Under the pieces are notes generated by a model. That model was not told where the DNA came from. It ran no database searches and saw only the letters and a list, made by a program, of their open reading frames with translations. From NCBI GenBank assembly GCA_016871575.1, contig VHCW01000022.1:1-56170 (forward strand): 56,170 bases of DNA. Reading direction: 5' to 3'. The stretch is from Verrucomicrobiota bacterium (lineage in GTDB: Bacteria > Verrucomicrobiota > Verrucomicrobiia > Palsa-1439). Shown here piece by piece: positions 15,900 through 25,110 of this stretch (positions are counted from its first letter, which is position 1; every line of letters begins with the position of its first letter). A program made the position numbers and the translations under genes.

Positions 15900-18073
15900 G
15901 AATGTTTTTTCATATGTTGCTCGCGCTTGCGTCGCCGTATCTGCCCAGTCCGGTGATTGAACGCGTGGAGTTCGATTTCTCCACGCACAAACGCTTCGCG
16001 CCGGGCAGCGACAATTGGCCGACGACGTGGGCCGACGACGGCCACCTCTACGCTGCGTGGGGCGATGGCGGCGGTTTCGGTGGCGACAACAAGAAAGGTC
16101 GCGTGACACTCGGTGTCGCGCGCATTGAAGGCGACGCTGCCAGTTATACCGGCCACAATGTCTGGGGCGGCTTCAACGCGGCGCATCCCGCACAGTTTGA
16201 CGGCAAGAGCTACGGGATGCTCAGCGTCGGCGGTGTGCTTTACATGTGGGTATCGCACCAGCCAAACCCTCACCTTGACAAGTGCCAGTTGGCGTTCTCG
16301 AAAGACCACGGCGCAACGTGGCAGTTGGCCGACTGGTGTTTCCGCTACACCGATCAACTCACGGTGCCGACGTTCTTGAACTTTGGATGCGACTACGCCG
16401 GCGCGCGCGACGGCTACGTCTATAGCTACTTCATCCATCCGGCGTGGGGACCGGGCAAGTCCGCGACCGGTAACTACGGCTTCGATGTCCATAAACCAGG
16501 CCGCGTTTGTCTCTCGCGCGTGCCAAAGGAGGCCATTCTCGACCGCAACCGCCACGAGTTTTTTGCCGGGCTGGCAAAGAACGGCGCGCCGAAATGGTCT
16601 GCGAAGTTGTCCGACAAACAACCGGTCTTTCAGGATGCGAACGGCGTCGGCTGGAATCTCAGCGTCAGTTTCAATCCCGGTCTGCGCCGGTATCTGCTCG
16701 TCACCGAGCACGGCGAAACCCACGCCGGCAAATTCGGCCTGTTCGACGCGCCGGAGCCGTGGGGACCGTGGACAACCGTCGCCTACGAAGATCGCTGGGG
16801 CGAAGGCCACGTCGAGGTCTCAACGTTTTACTGGAACTTCCCGACGAAGTGGCTCAGCGCCGATGGCGCGCGTTTTACGCTCGTGTTCACCGGCAAGAAC
16901 TCGAACGATTCATGGAACACGGTTGACGGGCGATTCATTCGTCGCGCGTCAGATTATTTTCCGCCGCCCGATTCCGAGGGCGGGTGGCGCACCCGTCCCA
17001 ATGACGCGCGGTTCGATGCCGCGTTCGAGTTTGCGAAGCGCACGACCAAGAACGGCGGCCTGCTCGTGCTGCACCGAGGTTGGCTCGTTTATGAACGCTA
17101 CTTTGGCCGCGCCCACCACGAGGCCAATCCGGTCAACGCCTCCATTGCCAAATCCTTCACGAGCATCGCCATCGGGATTTTGCTGCACGAGCGGCCCGAA
17201 CTGTTTCCCGACGGGCTGGACCAGCAGGTGTTCACGCCGCGTTATTTTCCCGTCGAGATGTTTCCGTTGAGCGACCCGCGCAAGGCGGACATCAAGCTCG
17301 GCCAATTGCTCGCGATGACCGCCGGCATCCGCGGCAATAACCCCGGCTCAATGGTGAATCATCAGCCTGTGACGCTCACCCCCGCCGGTCCCGACGGCCA
17401 AGTTGCCTCGACTGACGCGATGGCTTTCGGCCAAATGGATGGCAAGCTCAACGCGCGCACGCTATGGTGCGAGCCGGGCGGTGGTTACTCCTACGCGACA
17501 GCTTCGATTCATCTTGGTTCGGTGATGCTGCGCCACGTCACGGGGCGCGAGTTGAAGGATTACGTGGACGAGAAAATCGCGCGCCCGCTCGGTTGGGGGC
17601 GGTGGGAATGGCGCGACACCGGCAACCCGCACACGCCCGGCGGCGGCAACATCGCGCCGCGCCCCACGGACTTGCTGCGCTTCGGTTATCTGCTCCTCCG
17701 TGAAGGCCGCTGGCGCGACCGCCAGATTGTGCCGGCCGATTACGTCCGGCATTGCGCGAGACCCTCACCCTACAATCCGCACTACGATTACAGCCTGCAG
17801 TTCGATGTCAACGGCAACGGTCACTGGTCCGACGTGCCGCGCGACGCGTTCTGGAAATCCGGCTCCGGCGGCCACGTGCTCTACATCGTGCCGTCGCTCG
17901 ACCTCGTGGTCTATAAGATGGGCGGACGCGACAGCCAATACGCGCGGAGCCGTCCCTCGCCCACACCCGATTCGTCGCGCGAGAACTGGAAGGAAGACCG
18001 CGCGCTCGACTACGAAACCGCCAAACATGAAACGCTGAAACTCATCATCACCGCGCTAGATAATTCAAAATGA
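15896..18073 (+). CDS. DUF4185 fused to beta-lactamase-like serine hydrolase (DUF4185-BLA)
   Basis: A 725-residue protein, the mirror image of the preceding gene. Residues about 20-345 are DUF4185 (DNWPTTWADDGHLYAAWGDG; FLNFGCDYAGARDGYVY; CLSRVPKEAI). Residues about 365-725 are the beta-lactamase-like domain, with S416-I-A-K419 as SxxK, YSYATAS for the Tyr motif and SGSGGHV near the third motif. The N-terminus (MRMFFHMLLALASP) is a short, weakly basic signal, less convincing than its neighbour's. It overlaps both flanking genes by 4 bases (ATGA), implying coupled translation. The two genes probably arose by fusion of a repeated domain array or by circular shuffling; both keep the nucleophile motif. 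Confidence 0.85.
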   Translation: MRMFFHMLLALASPYLPSPVIERVEFDFSTHKRFAPGSDNWPTTWADDGHLYAAWGDGGGFGGDNKKGRVTLGVARIEGDAASYTGHNVWGGFNAAHPAQFDGKSYGMLSVGGVLYMWVSHQPNPHLDKCQLAFSKDHGATWQLADWCFRYTDQLTVPTFLNFGCDYAGARDGYVYSYFIHPAWGPGKSATGNYGFDVHKPGRVCLSRVPKEAILDRNRHEFFAGLAKNGAPKWSAKLSDKQPVFQDANGVGWNLSVSFNPGLRRYLLVTEHGETHAGKFGLFDAPEPWGPWTTVAYEDRWGEGHVEVSTFYWNFPTKWLSADGARFTLVFTGKNSNDSWNTVDGRFIRRASDYFPPPDSEGGWRTRPNDARFDAAFEFAKRTTKNGGLLVLHRGWLVYERYFGRAHHEANPVNASIAKSFTSIAIGILLHERPELFPDGLDQQVFTPRYFPVEMFPLSDPRKADIKLGQLLAMTAGIRGNNPGSMVNHQPVTLTPAGPDGQVASTDAMAFGQMDGKLNARTLWCEPGGGYSYATASIHLGSVMLRHVTGRELKDYVDEKIARPLGWGRWEWRDTGNPHTPGGGNIAPRPTDLLRFGYLLLREGRWRDRQIVPADYVRHCARPSPYNPHYDYSLQFDVNGNGHWSDVPRDAFWKSGSGGHVLYIVPSLDLVVYKMGGRDSQYARSRPSPTPDSSRENWKEDRALDYETAKHETLKLIITALDNSK

Positions 18074-19143
18074 AAACGTCACGCAGGAACTTCCTCGCCA
18101 TCTCCAGCGGCGCGTTGGTTGGCGCCGCTCTCGAAGTTGGACAACGCAATGTCGCGGCAGCCGCGCCCGACAAGCCGCTTATCATAGATTGTCAGAGCCA
18201 CTTGTTCTGCCCGGAACTGGTGGCGCTGATGGAACGGCGCGATGCCGATCCGACGGTGCGCACCCGCGACGGACAGCGCGTGATCATCATGGGCGATTGG
18301 GTGCGGAAAATCCCGCCGTCGTATCTCAGCGTGGAAACCAAACTCGCCGCCATGGACGCGAACGGCATCGCGCAAACGGCGCTGAGCATCAATGATCCCG
18401 GCCCGGAATGGTTTGGCCCGGACGGCGCAGCGGTGGCGCGACTGGCGAACAATTTTATCGCCGACGTGGCACGCCGTCATCCGTCGCGCTTTTTCGGCTT
18501 GTGCGTGTTGCCGTGGCAGGATGTGAACGCGGCGCTGGCGGAGTTGAATCGTTGCGTCGGAACACTCGGCTTCAAGGGATTGTTACTCTACACGAATCTC
18601 GCCGGGCGTTTTCCCGATGAACCGCCGTTCCGGCCGGTTCTGGCGCGCGCGGCGGAATTGGGCGTGACGGTGTTGCTGCATCCGCCGAAGCCGGTGACGA
18701 TTGAATTCGTCAAAACCTACGAAATGACGGCGGCGCTCGGCAACATGTTCGACAACACCATTGCGCTGACCCGCCTCATCATGTCCGGCGTGCTCGACGA
18801 ACTGCCCAACCTGAAATTGGTCTGTCCGCATCTCGGCGGTACGTTGCCGTACATTATCGGACGGCTGGACCATCAGACGCAGGTGCTCAAGCGCGGCCCG
18901 CGACATCTTCGGCGTGCGCCGAGCGAATATCTGAAACGGGTCTGGCTGGACATCGCGTCGCCGTTGCCACTGGCGATGAAGTTCGCCTGCGACTTCATGG
19001 GCGCCGACCGGCTGTTGTTTGCCAGCGATCATCCGTGGGTGGACCCCGGCGTGACACTCAACGCTTTTCGCAGTTTGAAACTGTCCGCCGAGGACGAAGC
19101 CCGCATCCTCGGCGGCAACGCCCGCAACCTGTTCAAAGTGTGA
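18070..19143 (+). CDS. Tat-exported amidohydrolase (amidohydrolase_2, COG2159-type)
   Basis: A 357-residue metal-dependent hydrolase of the ACMSD-like amidohydrolase_2 group. The N-terminus (SRRNFLAISSGALVGAALEVG) is a twin-arginine signal. Metal-site markers: IIDCQSHLF (the HxH position is reduced to QSH), VLLHPPK (His of strand 5), VCPHLGGTLPY (next His) and FASDHPWVDPG (final Asp). The usual first H-x-H is therefore altered to Q-x-H, which may change metal binding. The family does hydrolysis or decarboxylation of aromatic or lactone-type compounds; here a sugar lactone or an aromatic substituent is plausible. ATGA overlap with the DUF4185-BLA gene. Confidence 0.85.
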   Translation: MKTSRRNFLAISSGALVGAALEVGQRNVAAAAPDKPLIIDCQSHLFCPELVALMERRDADPTVRTRDGQRVIIMGDWVRKIPPSYLSVETKLAAMDANGIAQTALSINDPGPEWFGPDGAAVARLANNFIADVARRHPSRFFGLCVLPWQDVNAALAELNRCVGTLGFKGLLLYTNLAGRFPDEPPFRPVLARAAELGVTVLLHPPKPVTIEFVKTYEMTAALGNMFDNTIALTRLIMSGVLDELPNLKLVCPHLGGTLPYIIGRLDHQTQVLKRGPRHLRRAPSEYLKRVWLDIASPLPLAMKFACDFMGADRLLFASDHPWVDPGVTLNAFRSLKLSAEDEARILGGNARNLFKV

Positions 19144-19146
19144 CAA

Positions 19147-19179
19147 GCTTCAAGCCGGAAAGCGGGCTTGTGTTGAAGC
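19147..19179. terminator. Nested inverted repeat between operon segments
   Basis: Outer arms GCTTCAA (19147-19153) and TTGAAGC (19173-19179) enclose an inner pair of GCC/GGC bases, directly after the amidohydrolase stop. There is no T-run, so it is a weak terminator or attenuator candidate; it lies in the only gap (69 bases) in this part of the cluster. Confidence 0.35.
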
Positions 19180-19212
19180 AGGCGGACGAGTAACACTTTC
19201 CATGACGACGCC

Positions 19213-21489
19213 ATGAAACTGTTTTTCGCAAGCATCCTTCTCATCATGACCAGCACGCACGGCGAGGCGAGCTTGTTGGAGCAAACGAAGACGCTTTGTC
19301 GCGGTTACGTCGAAGGTTTCATGAGTCCGGCGACCGATCTCGCCTACGGCAAACGTCTCAACGGCCCGCGTGGCATTGCCCTGCTCGAAAGCCCAGCGGA
19401 GATTGCGCAGGGGCGCGTGTTGGGCGAACAACGTCCATACGGTTACGGCTCCGGTATCGAGGACATGGCGTACCAGACCGGGATGTTGCTGTTCGCGCTT
19501 TGCGACGCGGGGGAGGCGACGGGCGACACGTATTTCGCCGAGCTGGCCCGGCGCGCGTTCAAGGGACTCAAGCTGATGAGCACGATCAGTCCCGTGGAAG
19601 GTTTCGTGCCGCGCGGGCCGCATCCTGCCGACGGCAAGACCTACTACAAGGATTCTTCGCTCGACCAACACAGCCTCTACGTGTGCGGCCTGTGGCGCTA
19701 CTATCGGAGCCGGCTCGCGTCACCGGCGGAGAAGGAAGTCATTCGCGACATCGTCGGCAAGGTAACTCGTCGTTTGGAGAATGCGCAGTGGATCATCAAG
19801 GTCGAGGATGGCAGCGCGCCGTCAAAAGCCGGCGGCAGCATGCTCCGATGGGAGCCAACGTCGGCCACGCTGCTGTTGATGATGCTCGCGGCAGCGCACG
19901 ATGTGACCGGGGACGCGCACTGGAAAGATGAATATGACCGTTTCAGTCGCGAGCAAGACGGCCGGCGATGGGCGCTCATCGCGAAGGAGATTGATCGGAA
20001 CCGGGAGCATCGCTACACGCTGTTCATGAACCAGCACGCGTTGCGCGCGGAGACATTGCGCCGCATCGAAACGTCCGCCGAGCACAAAGCAGTTTTGCGC
20101 CGGCACCTCGAAGCGACTGCGGAGGACATGCTTTCGGCACCGTATTTCCGCGCGTGGCGCAGCCTTGATTGGCTCGGCGAAGAATCGTGGGAGGACGCAT
20201 CGAAGAAGGAAGTCGCCAACGCTTACCTGCAACCGCTCGGTGTCACGCTGGACTCGCCGGTGACTGTGATGGACTTGTGGCGGAAGTTCGACCTGAACCG
20301 TCTCTCGCCGCCAGCGTTGCGCGGCCGGCGAAACCGTTACGAACCGATCGCACTGACAACGCCTGCGATGGTCTGGCAGATTGCGTTACTCTCGCAGAAA
20401 CCGGAACTCGTGCGCCAAGTCCAAGCGGCCGTGCGCGAGATGCTGGAGCGGGTGGACTTCAACAAGATTGATCTCGGCTGGGCCAACAACTACGCCGTTC
20501 TCGCCGCGCTCTGGAACGTGGCGCAATCAGCGAACACCGGCATCAGCGTCTCCGTCACCCGGTTCCTTCTGAACGGGAAACCGTTCGATTACACCGGCGT
20601 CAGTTTCTTCAACGCCATTTACAATCCGACTTTCAACAAGAGTTCCGCGGAACGCACGCGCTGGCTGGAGAAATTCCGCCGCTACGGTATCAACGTGCTC
20701 CGCGTCTGGTGTCAGTGAGACAACAAACGCGGGTTCGTTGACGCCGGCCCGGACAGCACGATGTATCTTCCGGACGGACGACTCCGCGAAGCGCCGCTGG
20801 CGACGTTGAAAGCCATCCTCGCCGATGCCGACCGGCTTGGCATGGTGGTTGAACTGTGTTTTTTCTCGCAAGAAAGTTTTCGCGAAAACATCCGACTCGA
20901 CCGCGATCAATCCATGACAGCAGTGACCGCGTTGACTCGCGCGCTCCGGCCGCATCGCAACCTGACGTTCCAGATTTGGAATGAGCACCACGACGACAAC
21001 GTCCTTCCGCTCGTGCGCGCCATCAAGGCGCTCGACCCGCAACGGCTCGTGACCAGTTCGCCGGGATTCGCCGGGGTGTTGGGGCCGGACGACCTGAACG
21101 AAGCGCTCGACTATCCCACACCGCACACCAGCCGCCAGAACAAAGGCCGTCCGTGGGAACTGGCCCCGCGCGAGATCGCTTCGTTGCTGGAGAAGTTTCA
21201 CAAGCCCGTTGTGGACGACGAGCCGGCGCGTTGCGGCACGAGCAAGTTCGGCGGGCCGAAGGAACCAACTTCCCCGGAAGATCACATCCGGCAGATCACT
21301 GCTGTCCGCCGCATCGGCGGCTACATCACGTATCATCACGACATGTTCCAGACCGGTTACGGCAGCCCGGCGGTGCCGCCGAGCGGGATTCCCGATCCCG
21401 AGTTCAGCCCCTATCATCGCGCCGTGTTTGAGTTTATTGCCAAACACAAATGCGATGCAGACAAATTGAGACCACGGGAGATTCGATAA
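19213..21489 (+). pseudogene. GH105/GH88-like barrel fused to GH5-like domain, split by in-frame TGA
   Basis: One 759-codon frame is interrupted only by TGA at 20716-20718. Residues about 1-450 are an (alpha/alpha)6-barrel of the unsaturated glycuronyl hydrolase kind (YGSGIEDMAYQTGMLLFAL; KDSSLDQHSLYVCGLWRYY). From about residue 455 a GH5-like barrel begins (LLNGKPFDYTGVSFFNAIYN; RRYGINVLRVWCQ), then the TGA, then DNKRGFVDAGPDST, FQIWNEHHDDN (acid/base Glu) and KPVVDDEPARCG. Related sequences as I recall them have Trp at the TGA position (VWCQWD), one base from TGG. The downstream half could also restart at ATG 20761. A nonsense mutation, a sequence error or readthrough are the options. Confidence 0.78.
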
Positions 21490-21493
21490 GGTT

Positions 21494-22651
21494 ATGAACG
21501 ATACGACCAAACCGCAGCGGTTACTGTCGCTCGATGCGTTCCGCGGGTTCACGATGCTGGCGATGGCGTCCAGCGGACTCGGCATTGTGCAGATGGCCAA
21601 GAAGATGCCGGATTCCATCTGGGCAAGCATCGCGCCGCAGTTGCAACACGTGGAGTGGATCGGCTGCGCGGCGTGGGACCTGATCCAACCGGCGTTCCTG
21701 TTCATCGTCGGCGTGGCGATGCCGTTCTCGTTCGCCCGGCGCGCCGCGGAAGGCGCATCGTGGTGGCGGCAATGGGGACACGCCATTGTTCGCGCGATTG
21801 TGTTGGTGCTGCTCGGAGTGATGCTCAGCGCTCAACGCGAGCGCGCATACGTCTTCACGAACACGCTCGCGCAAATCGGTTTGGGGTACGCGTTTGTGTT
21901 CCTGCTGATCGGCCGCCACTGGCGCGTGCAGGTCGCAGCGGTGGCGACGATCCTTGTGGGGTATTGGCTGGCCTTCGCGCTTTGGCAAGTCCCACCGGCG
22001 GATTTCGACTACGCGAAGGTCGGCGCCAATGGCGGGGAAGTGTTGTCCGGTTTTTGGGCGCACTGGACAAAGAACACCAATCTCGCCGCGGCTTTTGACC
22101 GCTGGTTTCTCAATCTACTGCCGCAAGCGAAACCGTTTGCCTTCAGCAAAGGCGGCTATCACACGTTGAATTTCGTGCCGGAGATGGCCAACATGACGCT
22201 CGGCCTGATGGCGGGTGAGATGTTGCGGCGCGAGACGCACAGTGGCCGGCGATTGCGCTGGCTGCTGCTGGCCGGCGCGGCGTGCCTCGCGCTGGGTTGG
22301 GTGGCGAGCCTGACCATTTGCCCGATGATCAAGCGAATCTGGACGCCGTCGTTCGCGCTCTGGAGCGCGGGATGGACACTCTGGTTGCTGGCGGCGTTCT
22401 ACGCGGTGATTGACGCGGTGGGCCTCAAGCGATGGAGCTTCCCGCTCGTGGTCGTCGGCATGAACTCGATTGCGATTTACCTGATGGCGCAGCTCTGGCC
22501 CGGCTGGATCAAATCGTTCCTGAAAATCCACATCACTGCGAAATGTTACACCGGCCCCTATGGCCCGATGTGGGAGCAAACCGGCGTGCTGCTGGTGTTG
22601 TGGCTGATTTGCTGGTGGCTCTACCGGCAGCGCGTCTTCCTGAGAATCTAA
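21494..22651 (+). CDS. DUF5009/HGSNAT-like polytopic membrane acyltransferase
   Basis: A 385-residue membrane protein with about ten hydrophobic segments. It starts RLLSLDAFRGFTMLAMASSG, the LDxxRG motif of the heparan-alpha-glucosaminide N-acetyltransferase (HGSNAT)/NagX-like family, and has WDLIQPAFLFIVGVAMPFS and LGWVASLTICPMIKRIWTPS, where a conserved PI/KRLWTPS loop is usual. Such proteins move an acetyl group from cytoplasmic acetyl-CoA to a sugar on the other side of the membrane. In this cluster it may modify amino or neutral sugars released from polysaccharide. Starts 4 bases after the GH fusion's stop. Function is family-level. Confidence 0.85.
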   Translation: MNDTTKPQRLLSLDAFRGFTMLAMASSGLGIVQMAKKMPDSIWASIAPQLQHVEWIGCAAWDLIQPAFLFIVGVAMPFSFARRAAEGASWWRQWGHAIVRAIVLVLLGVMLSAQRERAYVFTNTLAQIGLGYAFVFLLIGRHWRVQVAAVATILVGYWLAFALWQVPPADFDYAKVGANGGEVLSGFWAHWTKNTNLAAAFDRWFLNLLPQAKPFAFSKGGYHTLNFVPEMANMTLGLMAGEMLRRETHSGRRLRWLLLAGAACLALGWVASLTICPMIKRIWTPSFALWSAGWTLWLLAAFYAVIDAVGLKRWSFPLVVVGMNSIAIYLMAQLWPGWIKSFLKIHITAKCYTGPYGPMWEQTGVLLVLWLICWWLYRQRVFLRI

Positions 22652-22655
22652 AACC

Positions 22656-23579
22656 ATGATGATTTCACGACGACATTTTCTTGCCACCGTCGCAGCGACC
22701 GCGGCCGCGGGTAAACTGTGGGGCGCTGGACGCACCAAGGACAACATCCGACTCGGCATGATGCTGCAAGGCGCTTCCGCCGCCGAACTCCACGAAAAAG
22801 CCAAGGCCGTTGCCGGCGCCGGTTTCGACACGATACAGCTCAACTTTTTCTTCCAACCGACCGCCGATGAGCTCGTTTCGCTCGCCCGCGCGCTCAACGA
22901 GTTGAAGTTGAAAACGACCGCGTTCGGCACCTACTTCAATCTGTTCCAGCCTGACAACACCGGTTTCATGCGGTCGAGCATCGCCGCGATGAAACTGGTC
23001 GCAGCGCACGCCGGGCTGTTCGATTGCCGGCAGTTCGTCACGTGGAGCGGGAGTTACGCAACGAAGTTCCGCGGCGAAGACCTGCGCAATCACACGCCCG
23101 AAGCCGTCGCACAACTGCACCGCGCCATCCGCGAAGTCGTGCTGCCGGTGATTGAACCCATCAATGGCCGCGTCGCCTTCGAACCGTTTTACCTGCACGT
23201 GGTCGGCACGCCGGAACTGGCGAGGAAAGTTGTTGAGCCGTTCCCCGTCAGCCGCGTCGGCCTGGTGCTCGACCCGCCGAACTTCGTTTCGCCGGCGCAG
23301 TATCCGAAGCGCGAAGACCTGATGCGCCGGCTCTTTCCTGAAATCGGCGACCGGGTTCAGGTTGTTCACTTCAAGGACTTCAAGCTGGGCGACAAGGGCG
23401 ACCGCGTGGACCTGCCCGGCCCCGGCGACGGCGAGATGGATTATCCGTGGTTCATCTCCGAGATCCGCAAGTTGAAGCACCCGTTGCCCTGCATCATCGA
23501 GCACATCAAACCCGACCCCGCCGAGATGTCGAAGAAAAAGGCGTGGGTCGAAGCCCGACTGGGCGCGCCAAAAAACTAG
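22656..23579 (+). CDS. Tat-exported sugar phosphate isomerase/epimerase-like TIM barrel
   Basis: A 307-residue AP-endonuclease-2-like TIM barrel. The N-terminus (ISRRHFLATVAATAAAGKLWG) is a twin-arginine signal. The barrel shows GFDTIQLNFFFQ, VAFEPFYLHVV (metal-binding Glu region), VGLVLDPPNF, VQVVHFKDFKLG (His/Lys region) and a last strand LPCIIEHIKPD with Glu-x-x. These mark the xylose-isomerase-like family used for sugar epimerisation or isomerisation. An exported copy is common in this kind of bacterium. Located 4 bases after the membrane acyltransferase. Confidence 0.82.
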   Translation: MMISRRHFLATVAATAAAGKLWGAGRTKDNIRLGMMLQGASAAELHEKAKAVAGAGFDTIQLNFFFQPTADELVSLARALNELKLKTTAFGTYFNLFQPDNTGFMRSSIAAMKLVAAHAGLFDCRQFVTWSGSYATKFRGEDLRNHTPEAVAQLHRAIREVVLPVIEPINGRVAFEPFYLHVVGTPELARKVVEPFPVSRVGLVLDPPNFVSPAQYPKREDLMRRLFPEIGDRVQVVHFKDFKLGDKGDRVDLPGPGDGEMDYPWFISEIRKLKHPLPCIIEHIKPDPAEMSKKKAWVEARLGAPKN

Positions 23580-23633
23580 CGGGCCGGTTTACGCTCGTTG
23601 CTTTTCACCGGGGGCTTGGTTAGATTGGATCCC

Positions 23634-25091
23634 GTGAAAGCTGTCACCACCGAACAAATCCGGGCGCTGGACCGGCGCGCGATGGATGCAGGCACACCGG
23701 GCAAGGTGCTGATGGATCGCGCGGGGTTGGCGGTCGCGCGCAAGGCGGCGGCGTTGTCGCGCAACGTGCTGCTGCTCACCGGCAAAGGCAACAATGGCGG
23801 CGACGCCATCGTGGCGGCGCGCCATCTCGCAGCGATGGGTTGCGAGCCGACGCTGGCATTGTTTTGCCGGCGCGACGAACTCACCGGCGATTCGCTGGCG
23901 CATTTCCAACAACTCGGCAACGTGCCGGTGTTGGAGTTTCCGCAACTCGACCACCTATCGGCGGATGTCATCGTGGACGGCTTGCTTGGCACGGGGTTGA
24001 CCGGCGACGTGCGCGAACCATTGGCGTCTGTGATCCGCTGGGTCAATGAGCAATCAGCAAAAGTGATCGCCATAGATTTGCCGTCGGGACTCGACAGCGA
24101 CACGGGCGAAGTTCACGGCGTTTGTGTGCGCGCGGATGTGACGGTGACGATGGGACTTCCAAAGATCGGTCTGCTTCGGCCACCGGCGACGGATTGGGTC
24201 GGCGAGGTTGAAGTCGCCGACATTGGATTCCCGCCGGAATTTGTTGCAGACATTTCATCGGACGTTGAGTTGTTGACGATAGACGATGTGCGCCCGTTGT
24301 TGCCGCGCCGGCGGCGGACGACGCACAAGGGCGATTACGGTCATCTGCTGGTGATTGCCGGGAGCGAAGGGTACACGGGTGCGCCGGTGTTGTGCGCGCA
24401 CGCGGCGGCGCGGTCGGGCGTGGGACTGGTGACGCTCGCGGTGCCGCGCGAAGTCTATCCAATCGTGGCGGCGAATTGCCCGCCGGAGGTGATGCCGCAA
24501 CCATGGGAGCGACTGGGAGCATTGTCGGATTACGATGCAGTGGCAGTGGGGCCGGGATTGGGGCAATCGCCGGAAGCGCAACGGTCGGTATTCAATTGGA
24601 TTTCGAGTTGCCCGCGTCCGCTGGTGGTGGATGCCGACGGCCTGAACGCGCTGGCGCGAAACATCTCGTTGTTGAACACGGTCAACGTGCCGTTGGTGTT
24701 GACGCCTCATCCGGGCGAGATGTCACGATTGTCCGGGAAGCAAGTGCGCGACGTGCAAACGCATCGCTGGGAAATCGCGAGGCAATTTGCAAAGGATCAC
24801 GGCGTGGTGCTGGCGTTGAAAGGTGCCGGCACGGTCGTGACGGATTCATCGGGCCGGTTGTGGGTGAATCTCACAGGCAATCCCGGCATGGCGAAAGGCG
24901 GGATCGGCGACGCGTTGACGGGAATCATCGGCGCGTTGCTGGCGCAAGGTTTGCCGGCGCTGGACGCGGCGCGTGCGGGCGTGTTCGTTCACGGCGTGGC
25001 CGGCGACATCGCTTGCCAACAGTGCGGTGAACGCTCGATGTTGGCGAGCGATTTGATTGCGAGTCTTGGCAAGGCGTTTGACGTGCGATAG
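23634..25091 (+). CDS. nnr: Bifunctional NAD(P)H-hydrate epimerase/dehydratase
   Basis: A 485-residue NAD(P)HX repair enzyme. Residues about 1-205 are the YjeF_N epimerase (LLLTGKGNNGGDAIVAARHLA; VIAIDLPSGLDSDTG; the usual NNGGDG is NNGGDA here). Residues about 220-480 are the ADP-dependent dehydratase of the ribokinase fold (HKGDYGHLLVIAGSEGYTGA; LVVDADGLNAL; LTPHPGEMSRL; NPGMAKGGIGDALTG). It repairs hydrated NAD(P)H in the cytoplasm and is a housekeeping gene at the end of the CAZyme run. Start taken as GTG 23634, giving VKAVTTEQIRALDRR, the normal family N-terminus; a TTG at 23598 would add 12 residues. Converges with the GH42-like gene 19 bases away. Confidence 0.92.
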   Translation: MKAVTTEQIRALDRRAMDAGTPGKVLMDRAGLAVARKAAALSRNVLLLTGKGNNGGDAIVAARHLAAMGCEPTLALFCRRDELTGDSLAHFQQLGNVPVLEFPQLDHLSADVIVDGLLGTGLTGDVREPLASVIRWVNEQSAKVIAIDLPSGLDSDTGEVHGVCVRADVTVTMGLPKIGLLRPPATDWVGEVEVADIGFPPEFVADISSDVELLTIDDVRPLLPRRRRTTHKGDYGHLLVIAGSEGYTGAPVLCAHAAARSGVGLVTLAVPREVYPIVAANCPPEVMPQPWERLGALSDYDAVAVGPGLGQSPEAQRSVFNWISSCPRPLVVDADGLNALARNISLLNTVNVPLVLTPHPGEMSRLSGKQVRDVQTHRWEIARQFAKDHGVVLALKGAGTVVTDSSGRLWVNLTGNPGMAKGGIGDALTGIIGALLAQGLPALDAARAGVFVHGVAGDIACQQCGERSMLASDLIASLGKAFDVR

Positions 25092-25110
25092 CGGAATCAA
25101 ACGGCTGCGC

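Noticed and set aside
20716-20718. TGA as selenocysteine or as a reassigned Trp codon
   Set aside because: No SECIS-like structure is evident and TGA ends many intact genes in this window, so code change is not supported.
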